Assembly (NCBI GenBank): GCA_903901045.1
Contig: CAIUPP010000124.1
Location: 1-52,022, forward strand
DNA from: an uncultured Planctomycetota bacterium
GTDB taxonomy: Bacteria; Planctomycetota; Brocadiia; CAIUPP01
Direction: 5' to 3'
DNA: 52,022 nt
Made by a program: the position numbers and the translations under genes. Positions within the stretch are counted from its first letter, which is position 1. Each line of letters opens with the position of its first letter. The notes below the pieces were generated by a model, which worked only from the letters and a program-made list of their open reading frames with translations, made no database searches and was not told where the DNA came from. Below are positions 8,635 to 15,142 of the stretch, piece by piece.

Positions 8635-8732
8635 AACCGCATTTCATCACCGCGAGTTCTCTGCAGAGGGCGGCGCTGCGAGTATTCTGCCTTCGTCGCA
8701 GAAAGAACCAGGCCGGGAGAAGGTAGAGCGTC

Positions 8733-9770
8733 ATGGAGCGCAAGCGCCGGCGGATCGGCCGTATTGGTGTGGTGAGTGCGTTCGCGGCTTCGCTCGCACT
8801 TTGGACGCTACTTTGTTTCTTTTATATGTTTCGACGGGATTCATGGGCAGCCGCAACATTCCTGCCGCCTTGGATATGGTTGCTGCCGGGGTTGCTGCTG
8901 GCAGTTCTGGGCTTTCGCTCTTCCAACAAACGGGTCTTCCTGGCCGTCGTTTTGCTTTGGGGAGTCTTTCTGTGCGCTTTTTCGGAAGAGCCTTGGAGTC
9001 TGCTAAAATCGCTCGTACGCAGCGGTGTCAAGCATGATATTGCGTTCCTGGCCGAGCGCAAGAGCGGTGGAGGAGTCCGGGTCGCCACCCTCAACTGCGC
9101 CGGCGCCAATATAGAGGCCGCAGCAGAGATCGCGCCATACTCCCCTGATATTGTCCTGCTTCAAGAATCACCCAATCGCGCAGAGGTGGATGCTTTAGCG
9201 CTGCAACTGTTTCCCGGAAACGCCGGTGTGGTATGGGGGCGAGATACGTCAATCCTTGCGCGGGGCGTTGTCACCCAAACACCTGCGGTTTCTCAAGGCG
9301 GGCACTACTTCTCCGAAACGCAAGCCAGAGTGAGATTGGCAAATGGAACAGAGTTGGAGGTGATCAGCCTGCGGCTTCAGCCTCCCGTAGTTCACGTGGA
9401 CCTGTGGTCGCCGGACTGTTGGCGGGAGCACGCAGCAGACCGGCGTGAGCGAAGGGGGCAGTTGATCGTCATCGGTGAACAAATCAGGACGTTCCCGCCG
9501 GGGCTGCCGGTAATAGTTGGCGGGGATTTCAACGTCCCATCCGGCGACGCGGTCTTCGACACACTACGCCCAGGTCTCACGGACTCCTTTGCAGCGGCGG
9601 GAAAGGGATGGGGCAATACGGCGCTCAACGATTTCGCCGTCTCCCGAGTTGATCAGATATGGACCAACTCACTTTGCCACGCGTTCGCCGTAAGAGCGCA
9701 CAAGACCTTGCACTCGGATCATCGCATGGTCATTGCGGACCTCTTTGTGGACAAGCCGCTGACCAGGTAG
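8733..9770 (+). CDS. Membrane-anchored endonuclease/exonuclease/phosphatase family protein
   Basis: A 345-residue protein. Three hydrophobic segments (about 13-34, 42-61 and 67-85) are followed by an EEP/DNase I-like domain from about 112. Catalytic motifs are visible: VATLNCAG (Asn), IVLLQES (Glu), GGDFNVPSG (Asp-Asn), VDQIWTN and HSDHRMVIADL (Ser-Asp-His). The arrangement resembles bacterial vancomycin-resistance-associated VanZ-neighbour or YafD-like EEP proteins, whose substrate may be a phosphodiester or a phospholipid. The active domain probably faces the periplasm. The gene stands alone with a GAGAAGG ribosome site. GC and codon choice are slightly lower than in its neighbours. Confidence 0.85.
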   Translation: MERKRRRIGRIGVVSAFAASLALWTLLCFFYMFRRDSWAAATFLPPWIWLLPGLLLAVLGFRSSNKRVFLAVVLLWGVFLCAFSEEPWSLLKSLVRSGVKHDIAFLAERKSGGGVRVATLNCAGANIEAAAEIAPYSPDIVLLQESPNRAEVDALALQLFPGNAGVVWGRDTSILARGVVTQTPAVSQGGHYFSETQARVRLANGTELEVISLRLQPPVVHVDLWSPDCWREHAADRRERRGQLIVIGEQIRTFPPGLPVIVGGDFNVPSGDAVFDTLRPGLTDSFAAAGKGWGNTALNDFAVSRVDQIWTNSLCHAFAVRAHKTLHSDHRMVIADLFVDKPLTR

Positions 9771-9809
9771 GCGCCATGGTCTGCATGCGTTCGGCAAACC
9801 CAGCCGGAG

Positions 9810-9913
9810 CGGTACGATTTCTCAGAAGGTGCAATCGCATTTCTGAGGATGCCCTGCTGACCGAAAAGGCCGATCACCCCGACGCCCCGGAAACCAAACT
9901 CCCGAAGACCTGA
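9810..9913 (+). pseudogene. Relic copy of the promoter and 5' end of the 14236 gene
   Basis: Bases 9810-9890 align without gaps to 14189-14269, with about 14 mismatches. The matching part covers the TACAAT -10 region, leader and first codons of the small CxxC-protein gene. At the place of its ATG this copy has CTG (9857). The frame then reads TEKADHPDAP, against AEKADRPDAP in the intact gene, and stops at 9911 after about 18 codons. The Cys-containing part is absent. It is most simply a degraded partial duplication. Confidence 0.6.
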
Positions 9914-9930
9914 GGCGGGCTTGCCGTCGC

Positions 9931-9968
9931 GAACCTTGCGAAAGTCTTTACCGGCCTTCGCAAGGTTC
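9931..9968. repeat. GAACCTTGCG / CGCAAGGTTC hairpin element
   Basis: GAACCTTGCG at 9931-9940 pairs with CGCAAGGTTC at 9959-9968 and can form a stem-loop. Two further members lie downstream of fusA (34494-34529 and 34563-34598). Here it lies between the convergent EEP and oxidoreductase genes and may act as a bidirectional terminator. Bases 9970-10064 show nothing else. Confidence 0.65.
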
Positions 9969-10064
9969 ATGTTTTTCGCTCAGGGAAACGAGCTTCTCGC
10001 CGGTCCCACAAATTCATTGACCTTCCCTCCGGCGCAGCGTACTGCGCCCTCCCCCGGTCGCCTG

Positions 10065-11096
10065 TCAGCTTGCGGGCTTCCGTTCCCGCTGCCAGACCTC
10101 GCTGAGCCTCACGGGCCGGCCGGCGCGCTGCGCCTTGCGCGCGGCCGTGGCCACGGCGATGTTCTCGATCATGTCATCATAGGGGACGGGTGAAGCCTGG
10201 GTCCGCACCATCTTCTTGATGAGTCTCAGGATGGCGGCCGATCCATCGGGGTAGGCAAAATCCCCCAGCGCGCCCGAGAGAATCGTGCCTCGCCCACCGG
10301 ATGCGGTCACATAGAACGCCCCATGCCAGGTCGGACCCGCGTCGCAGTTGAGCATCACCCCGGAGGATGGCCTGTCCTTGCGTTGGCCGTAGTTGAGATG
10401 CACAAAGCCGAGCTCCTGCTCGCCCATGGCTTCCACGGACTCCACGCCGTTTCCGAATACGGCTTGCGCCAGACTGATGGCGTGGATATGACCCGCCATG
10501 CTCCGGCCCCCGCCGTTGACGACGCCGAACGCCACCGCGCCCACTTCAGGCAGACGCCGGCCGAAGTCCCTTGCCTGGGGGAGGCGGTTCAGGATCGAGA
10601 GCGACAGGAGGGGGACGCTTCTCTTCTTCGCGAGCGCGACAATGCGGACCGCGTCGGCAACGTCGTAGGCCAGCGGCTTGTCGATGAACGTCGCCACCCG
10701 CTTTTCGATGCCGGGCCGGGCAAGCGCCAGATGGTCCGAGCCGTCGCCGTTGCAATCGTTGATGAACACAAGATCCACATCGTCGGAGACCTGGTCCGCC
10801 TCATCGCAGACCTTCGGAGGCGAGAGGAAGGTCTCCGCCAGAATCTCAGCAGCCTGCCGGTCCTTGTCCCAGACCTTGGCCAGCTTGAAGCCCCCCACAA
10901 AGGGCGCAGTCATTCTGAGGGGGTGGTAGCAGTCCAGGTGGAAATAGAGAAAGCACGCCCCCTGCATCCAGGAGTGCGCCGGCTCGGAACGGCGCGGCGC
11001 TCGCAGCTTCAGCGGGTCGCACCTGGCGAACTGGGGGCCGAAATAGGCGGCATGGGTATCGCAACGAATCATCCCCACGCGGATGGGCTTCATCAT
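10065..11096 (-). CDS. Gfo/Idh/MocA family oxidoreductase
   Basis: A 343-residue protein of the glucose-fructose/inositol dehydrogenase family, NAD(P)-dependent sugar or cyclitol oxidoreductases. The N-terminal strand IRVGMIRCDTHA lacks the classical GxGxxG but is followed by a Rossmann-like domain with DLVFINDCNGDGSDH and the family EKP-like motif FIDKPLAYDVADA. The C-terminal half carries the beta-sheet substrate domain (MAGHIHAISLAQ, TASGGRGTILSG). The degenerate dinucleotide turn is unusual. Upstream on the same strand are an MttB-like methyltransferase and a LacI regulator, so it probably belongs to that catabolic operon. The substrate is not predictable. Confidence 0.82.
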   Translation of the reverse strand: MMKPIRVGMIRCDTHAAYFGPQFARCDPLKLRAPRRSEPAHSWMQGACFLYFHLDCYHPLRMTAPFVGGFKLAKVWDKDRQAAEILAETFLSPPKVCDEADQVSDDVDLVFINDCNGDGSDHLALARPGIEKRVATFIDKPLAYDVADAVRIVALAKKRSVPLLSLSILNRLPQARDFGRRLPEVGAVAFGVVNGGGRSMAGHIHAISLAQAVFGNGVESVEAMGEQELGFVHLNYGQRKDRPSSGVMLNCDAGPTWHGAFYVTASGGRGTILSGALGDFAYPDGSAAILRLIKKMVRTQASPVPYDDMIENIAVATAARKAQRAGRPVRLSEVWQRERKPAS

Positions 11097-11122
11097 AGGG
11101 CTTCTTTTCGCTTCCTGGGACT

Positions 11123-11249
11123 GGTTTCACAACTGTGGCGCGGGTTATCAAACCCGCGAATTCATGAGCGCGGACTTGCCGTTCGGCGTTGCTCACGGCC
11201 CCGAGTTGGTCGAGGGGATAGTCCGCGCTACATGTCAAGTTGTGAAACC
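11123..11249. repeat. MITE-like element with GGTTTCACAAC terminal inverted repeats
   Basis: GGTTTCACAAC (11123-11133) and GTTGTGAAACC (11239-11249) are perfect inverses 127 bases apart end to end. The interior holds GCGCGGGTTATCAAACCCGCG (REP hairpin) and, in reverse complement, the same GTAGCGCGGACT..CCATGAGCAACG segment found inside the element at 20417-20588. It separates the oxidoreductase from the MttB-like gene. Confidence 0.7.
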
Positions 11250-11253
11250 CGCT

Positions 11254-12699
11254 CTAGACATTCTTGAGCCGTTGCCGGTCGGAGGACCGGAGGATGGCGT
11301 CAATCGCCTTGAGCTTGTCGGCATCGACGGGAACGGGCGTATGCTCGCGAAGTATCCTTGCAGCCTCCTGCTTGAGCCGCTCGCGGATCCTGGGCTTGCC
11401 CTCTTTGACCCACTTCTCGAAGTAGTCCCTGACGAACAGTTTCGGGTACCACACCTCCTCCCGGAAGAGGCTCAGGGTCAGTTCGGAATCCATGAAGCTG
11501 CCGCCCGGCCCGACGCGCGAGATATCCTCCACGGCCAGGCGCCGATCGTCGGTCGCCACGCCGCGGCAGAAGCGTTCCGTGAAGCGGATGTACTCGTCGC
11601 TCAGGATGAGCAACTCCTTGCAGACCGCCGTGCCGGAGCCGAGTACGCTCATGGCATGGACGAGATTTGCGCCGCTCAGCGCGGTCACCAGCGTGTTGAA
11701 CCCGATCTCAAAGCCGGCCTGTTCGTCAATTTCATGAGCGTCGGTGCAGCCCGCGGAACTGAAGGAGGGAACGCCGTAATGGCGCGCCATCCGGGCTTGC
11801 GCGGAGTTGAGCAGATTGAACTCCGGCGAGCCGTGGGTCATGATCATGTGCGCCAGGTCCATGTTCGTCATGAATCCCCCGTAGAGGAACGGAGCGCCGG
11901 GCCTGATGGCCTGGGTCAGGACAAGCCCGCAGAGCATTTCCGCGTTGCCGACAACCAGAGTGCCCGCGACGGAAATCGGCGAGGTGCCGCCTGCGCCCGG
12001 CGCGGCGACGGCAATGAATGGGAAGCCGCTCTCCACGGCCAGCATCATCTTGCTCAGCGCGGATTCGGCGTATTTCAGGGGGGAGATCGGACACACGCAG
12101 TAGAGGACGAAAGGCTCTTTCTTGAACGCCGCCATGTCCCCCTTGTAGACGGCGCAGATGTCCATGATCGTCCGCAGCCCCTCCACGTCGTGGGTGGTGA
12201 TCAGGACGGGCTTGGGCGAGTGCTGGAAGATGCAGCTTTGTTCGTGCGTGTCGGATACGGCCGGCGGCACATCGGCGCTGTTGCCGGTAGCGGTGGCGAA
12301 TTCCATCGTGTTGAGGGCGTCCATGAGGATGGTGGTCTCACGGCAGTCTTCCAGCGTATAGGCGCGCCGGTTGCCGTCGAGGTCCGCGGTGAAAGGCAGG
12401 CTTGTCACCGTGCCGTAGTGGACCCGCCGCCCCCCAAGGCGCAGCCGCGGTTCGCCCAGTCGGGAATAGATGGTGACCTCCTCCGGCGCCTGTTCTATCG
12501 CCCGTTCGACCACCTGCGGCGGGAAGCGCACTCGGCCGTCGCCGTCGACGCGGCAGCCCGCGCCCGACAAAATCTCGCGCGCTTTCGCGTGCGCCACCAC
12601 CACGCCGGTCTTCTCCAGGACCTCCAGCGTGGCGGCATGGATTCGTTGGACGTCCTTCTGGGTCAAGCCCCCGGAACAGGAATCTTCAAGACAGATCAT
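11254..12699 (-). CDS. MttB superfamily (trimethylamine methyltransferase-like) protein, non-pyrrolysine
   Basis: A 481-residue TIM-barrel methyltransferase of the MttB superfamily. Members demethylate quaternary amines (glycine betaine, carnitine, proline betaine) and pass the methyl to a corrinoid protein. It starts ICLEDSCSGGLTQKDVQRIHAATLEVLEKTGV, typical of the family, and has conserved segments HEQSCIFQHSPKP, VLYCVCPISPLKY and GSPEFNLLNSAQ. No in-frame amber codon interrupts it, so it belongs to the non-Pyl branch (MtgB-like). No cognate MttC corrinoid protein or RamA is adjacent. The AcsE-like methyltransferase at 2323-3114 is distant but could share a corrinoid partner. The regulator upstream suggests induction by its substrate. 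Confidence 0.88.
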   Translation of the reverse strand: MICLEDSCSGGLTQKDVQRIHAATLEVLEKTGVVVAHAKAREILSGAGCRVDGDGRVRFPPQVVERAIEQAPEEVTIYSRLGEPRLRLGGRRVHYGTVTSLPFTADLDGNRRAYTLEDCRETTILMDALNTMEFATATGNSADVPPAVSDTHEQSCIFQHSPKPVLITTHDVEGLRTIMDICAVYKGDMAAFKKEPFVLYCVCPISPLKYAESALSKMMLAVESGFPFIAVAAPGAGGTSPISVAGTLVVGNAEMLCGLVLTQAIRPGAPFLYGGFMTNMDLAHMIMTHGSPEFNLLNSAQARMARHYGVPSFSSAGCTDAHEIDEQAGFEIGFNTLVTALSGANLVHAMSVLGSGTAVCKELLILSDEYIRFTERFCRGVATDDRRLAVEDISRVGPGGSFMDSELTLSLFREEVWYPKLFVRDYFEKWVKEGKPRIRERLKQEAARILREHTPVPVDADKLKAIDAILRSSDRQRLKNV

Positions 12700-12756
12700 C
12701 GTCTTCCCTCCCCAATAGAAATTACTTTCTCATGGTTGCACAGGCCAAGCGTCTGC

Positions 12757-13806
12757 TCAGCGCCCCGACCGGGAGAACACAAACGACTCGCCCGCGAGCA
12801 CCCGCACATCCGTCAGTTCATAGCGCTTCGGCTCCGGCTTCACTCCCCGGTCCAAACCGCCGACGAGCTCAAGCGTCTTGCGAACCATTTGACGCTCGCA
12901 CTCCATCGCGTCCACACACGTCAACCGGGGCCGAATCCCGATTTCGCACTCCGGCGCGCCCTGGGAGATCAGTCCATAGTCGCCCGGTGCCTCATACCCC
13001 GCCTCGCGCGCGGCAAGCAGGATGTTCAGCGCGAGGCTCGCGTTGTGCGCAATGATCACCAGCGGCCCATTACCGGGGCGCTTGCGGATTGCCTCCACAA
13101 CTCTCCCGCCAAGGTCCGCGGCCGCCGTCCGGCCCAGAATTCCCGTGAACGACATGTCCGCATGGGCGGCTGAAGACTTCTCGTATCGGCTCAGGAAGAA
13201 ACTCCCGTACGGGCCCTCCTGCGCGACGGCCACCACCTGTTTCACACCCTCCTGCGTCAGCAGTTGGAGAACATGTCCCGCGCAGGCCTCATGTCCTGTG
13301 ACCACATTGACCGTCCCCTCGTGGCCGGCGATGTCGCCAACGCATATGAAGGGACCGCACTCATGGGCTCCCTTGCGCAACTGCTCAATGACCGCGTCTT
13401 CGATAACGCCAGTGCCCGAAGCCACCGCCACAACCGCCTGCGTGCGGTAACTGCGAAACATCCGGATCTGATGCCCAATGGCGTCCGGGTTGTTCAGGTG
13501 GACGCCCAGCACGATCTGTTTTCCCTGCTCAGCCAATCCGAGCGCCAGGGCATTGTAGAAGACGGAGTTGCCCAGCCCTTCTATCTGACGCGCGAGGACA
13601 CCGATCAGGGAAGAACTCCCGGTTCGCAGGTTTCCGGCGCGAGCGTCGGGGGTGTAATTGGCCTTCTTCGCCTCATCGAATATCCGCTGCTTCGTGGCTG
13701 AAGAAATGGCAATGTCGCCCCGTCTTCCACGCAGTACGCGGGAAACAAGACCCGCGCTTACTCCCGCTGCCTGCGCAATGTCTCGCATAGAATTATGGCT
13801 GCTCAT
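12757..13806 (-). CDS. LacI-family transcriptional regulator
   Basis: A 349-residue regulator with an N-terminal LacI helix-turn-helix (SMRDIAQAAGVSAGLVSRVLRG, about residues 5-26) and a periplasmic-binding-protein-like effector domain (SLIGVLARQIEGLGNSVFYNALALG onward). The ATG at 13806 is preferred; an upstream in-frame start at 13839 would fall inside the probable promoter/operator. It is 57 bases upstream of the MttB-like gene and co-oriented, so it probably controls the lacI-mttB-gfo unit and itself. The inducer is unknown; a sugar or cyclitol would fit the downstream oxidoreductase. Confidence 0.9.
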   Translation of the reverse strand: MSSHNSMRDIAQAAGVSAGLVSRVLRGRRGDIAISSATKQRIFDEAKKANYTPDARAGNLRTGSSSLIGVLARQIEGLGNSVFYNALALGLAEQGKQIVLGVHLNNPDAIGHQIRMFRSYRTQAVVAVASGTGVIEDAVIEQLRKGAHECGPFICVGDIAGHEGTVNVVTGHEACAGHVLQLLTQEGVKQVVAVAQEGPYGSFFLSRYEKSSAAHADMSFTGILGRTAAADLGGRVVEAIRKRPGNGPLVIIAHNASLALNILLAAREAGYEAPGDYGLISQGAPECEIGIRPRLTCVDAMECERQMVRKTLELVGGLDRGVKPEPKRYELTDVRVLAGESFVFSRSGR

Positions 13807-13835
13807 CCCGGCCGCTCTCCAAGTAGACCGTATAC

Positions 13836-13882
13836 TCACGAAATACCGTGAATATGCTAATACGTATATCGATTGTTGTCAA
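13836..13882 (-). promoter_or_regulatory. Promoter with operator-like palindrome for the lacI-mttB-gfo unit
   Basis: Read on the minus strand: TTGACA (13882-13877), 17-base spacer, TAGCAT (13859-13854). Directly downstream is the inverted repeat TCACG-N6-CGTGA (13836-13851), a plausible LacI-type operator that would cover the transcription start. This implies autorepression and is unproven. Confidence 0.55.
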
Positions 13883-13934
13883 CCCATATTCAGGTGCGGC
13901 GCAGCCGGTGGCCGGTTCTCGATGGGGTAACGTC

Positions 13935-14051
13935 GGGCTGTTGAAAAACCCTGCGAACGCACCTTCTCGCAAGATCAATGGGTAAATGGCGCGGGCTTCG
14001 CGGTCTGCACACGCGGGTTTGATAACCCGCGCTACACTTTTTCAACAGCCC
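13935..14051. repeat. MITE-like element with GGGCTGTTGAAAAA terminal inverted repeats
   Basis: GGGCTGTTGAAAAA (13935-13948) and TTTTTCAACAGCCC (14038-14051) are perfect 14-bp inverses; total length is 117 bases. The interior carries a REP-type hairpin CGCGGGTTTGATAACCCGCG followed by CTACAC (14011-14037). It lies upstream of the lacI promoter on the other side. Confidence 0.75.
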
Positions 14052-14169
14052 CAACGTGTGGAATTGCTCGGCGCGATAGCCTATTCTCGCGGCGACGCCG
14101 GCAAGCCCCGTGCACCCCGGCCAAAGCGGGTGCTGCGCTCCTGCTCAAGACCGCGCGTGGCGCCTGAGT

Positions 14170-14197
14170 TTGAAAACCCCCGCGCACTCGGTACAAT
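14170..14197 (+). promoter_or_regulatory. Putative promoter of the small CxxC-protein gene
   Basis: TTGAAA (14170-14175), 16-base spacer, TACAAT (14192-14197), 38 bases before the start codon. The -10 and leader are copied in the relic at 9810-9913, which supports this being a unit. Confidence 0.5.
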
Positions 14198-14235
14198 GCA
14201 TCGGAAGGTGAAATCGCTTTTCTGAGGATGTCCCC

Positions 14236-14478
14236 ATGGCCGAAAAGGCCGACCGCCCCGACGCACCGGCTGATCCTCTCCCGCAGGAAGCAGTCCCGCC
14301 GCAGGCCATCCCGCAGATTGACAGCGCCTCCTTTCTGCGCTGCGCCGGATGCCGCCACGCCAAGGGGGTGGACATCGCCGCCGGTACGCTGCTGTGCGAC
14401 AAGCACAACATGCACGTCAACGCCGAGCAGGACGAAATCCCGGACGACTGCGTGGAACATGAGCCGACAGCGGGATAG
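14236..14478 (+). CDS. Small Cys-rich protein, unknown function
   Basis: An 80-residue soluble protein with a Pro/Asp-rich N-terminal tail (about 1-32) and a compact Cys motif: CAGC at 36-39, a third Cys at 54 (LLCDKH) and a fourth at 72 (DDC), plus several His. The pattern CxxC-x14-C-x17-C suggests one zinc or iron-sulfur site. I do not recognise the family by name. The start follows CTGAGGATG with modest spacing. The last 11 codons lie in the first unit of a 110-bp tandem duplication, so a fragment of its 3' end is repeated downstream. A relic of its 5' end lies at 9810-9913. Confidence 0.6.
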   Translation: MAEKADRPDAPADPLPQEAVPPQAIPQIDSASFLRCAGCRHAKGVDIAAGTLLCDKHNMHVNAEQDEIPDDCVEHEPTAG

Positions 14479-14667
14479 CCGGCGAACCGTGTAGCGCGGG
14501 CTTCAGCCCGCGATCATCGTGCGTTCTTTCCATTGACAAAACAACCGCGGGCTAAAGCTGCGTGGAACACGAGCCGACAGCGGGATAGCCGGCGAACCGT
14601 GTAGCGCGGGCTTCAGCCCGCGATCATCGTGCGTTCTTTCCATTGACAAAACAACCGCGGGCTAAAG
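14448..14667. repeat. 110-bp tandem duplication (two units, one visible mismatch)
   Basis: Unit 1 is 14448-14557 and unit 2 is 14558-14667. They differ at 14460 (T) versus 14570 (C). Each unit holds the 3' end of the small Cys-rich gene plus most of a 79-bp REPIN-like element. The near identity suggests a recent event. Confidence 0.9.
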
Positions 14668-14678
14668 CCCGCGCTACA
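14600..14678. repeat. 79-bp double-hairpin (REPIN-like) element
   Basis: It is bounded by TGTAGCGCGGG (14600-14610) and CCCGCGCTACA (14668-14678). The inner REP hairpins are GCGGGCTTCAGCCCGC and GCGGGCTAAAGCCCGC. Two more copies of exactly 79 bases lie at 47949-48027 and 48043-48121. A copy truncated by the tandem duplication starts at 14490. Confidence 0.85.
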
Positions 14679-14697
14679 CGTTTTCAGGACTTTCCTT

Positions 14698-14964
14698 ATG
14701 CCCGATGCACCCAAAGCACCGCAGCTTGAATTCCCTCTGGAATGGAACGGCAAGGTCATTGCCTGCGATACGCCGGAGATGCCCGACCTCATCCTGCGCG
14801 CTCTGAAGCAACTCGACCTCTCCAGCCCCGTCTGCCGGGGAAGCGGTTCGGCCAAGGGGCGCTACATCACCTACAACCTCAACCTCCTCCTCATGGACCG
14901 CCCGACGATGGAGAAGCTCTTCACCGCCCTCGCCGCCATCCCGGGTGTCAAGATGGTGCTGTAG
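14698..14964 (+). CDS. DUF493 (YbeD-like) family protein
   Basis: An 88-residue ACT-like alpha-beta protein of the DUF493 family. The arrangement LEFPLEWNGKVIA at the start, SAKGRYITYNLNLLL in the middle and the C-terminal IPGVKMVL match YbeD-type proteins, which typically end in PxVKxVL. In E. coli, ybeD lies beside lipoate genes and is thought regulatory; no such neighbour exists here. The start lies just after a 79-bp REPIN-like element. A function beyond a possible allosteric or RNA/protein-binding domain cannot be stated. Confidence 0.75.
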   Translation: MPDAPKAPQLEFPLEWNGKVIACDTPEMPDLILRALKQLDLSSPVCRGSGSAKGRYITYNLNLLLMDRPTMEKLFTALAAIPGVKMVL

Positions 14965-14966
14965 GA

Positions 14967-15063
14967 AAGGATGAAGTGTGAAGGATGAAGGATAAAGGAA
15001 GCGGCCAATCGCCGGCTCTCCGTCTCTTTATCCTTGATACTTCATCCTTCACACTTCATCCTT
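14967..15063. repeat. 24-bp perfect inverted repeat of AAGGATGAAG words
   Basis: Bases 14967-14990 and 15040-15063 are perfect inverses, each made of AAGGATGAAG-like units. A further GATAAAGG/CTTTATC pairing lies inside. It fills the gap between the DUF493 gene and ileS and can form a long hairpin. It is of the same low-complexity class as 2091-2220 and 41179-41332. Confidence 0.85.
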
Positions 15064-15075
15064 CCACAACCTCTC

Positions 15076-15104
15076 TTGCATCCCACGCCCCGAACCGCTA
15101 AATT
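15076..15104 (+). promoter_or_regulatory. Possible ileS promoter
   Basis: TTGCAT (15076-15081), 17-base spacer, TAAATT (15099-15104), 38 bases before the ileS start. The match is moderate. I see no T-box specifier or antiterminator in the short leader. Confidence 0.35.
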
Positions 15105-15142
15105 TGAGCGCCGGTGTCTCGGTACTTTTCAGGTAGGACATA

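Noticed and set aside
11083-13173. A 696-codon plus-strand frame opposite the mttB-like and lacI genes
   Set aside because: Both minus-strand genes have clear family motifs; this frame has none.
15064-15142. A T-box riboswitch before ileS
   Set aside because: The leader is too short and lacks the conserved antiterminator sequence.
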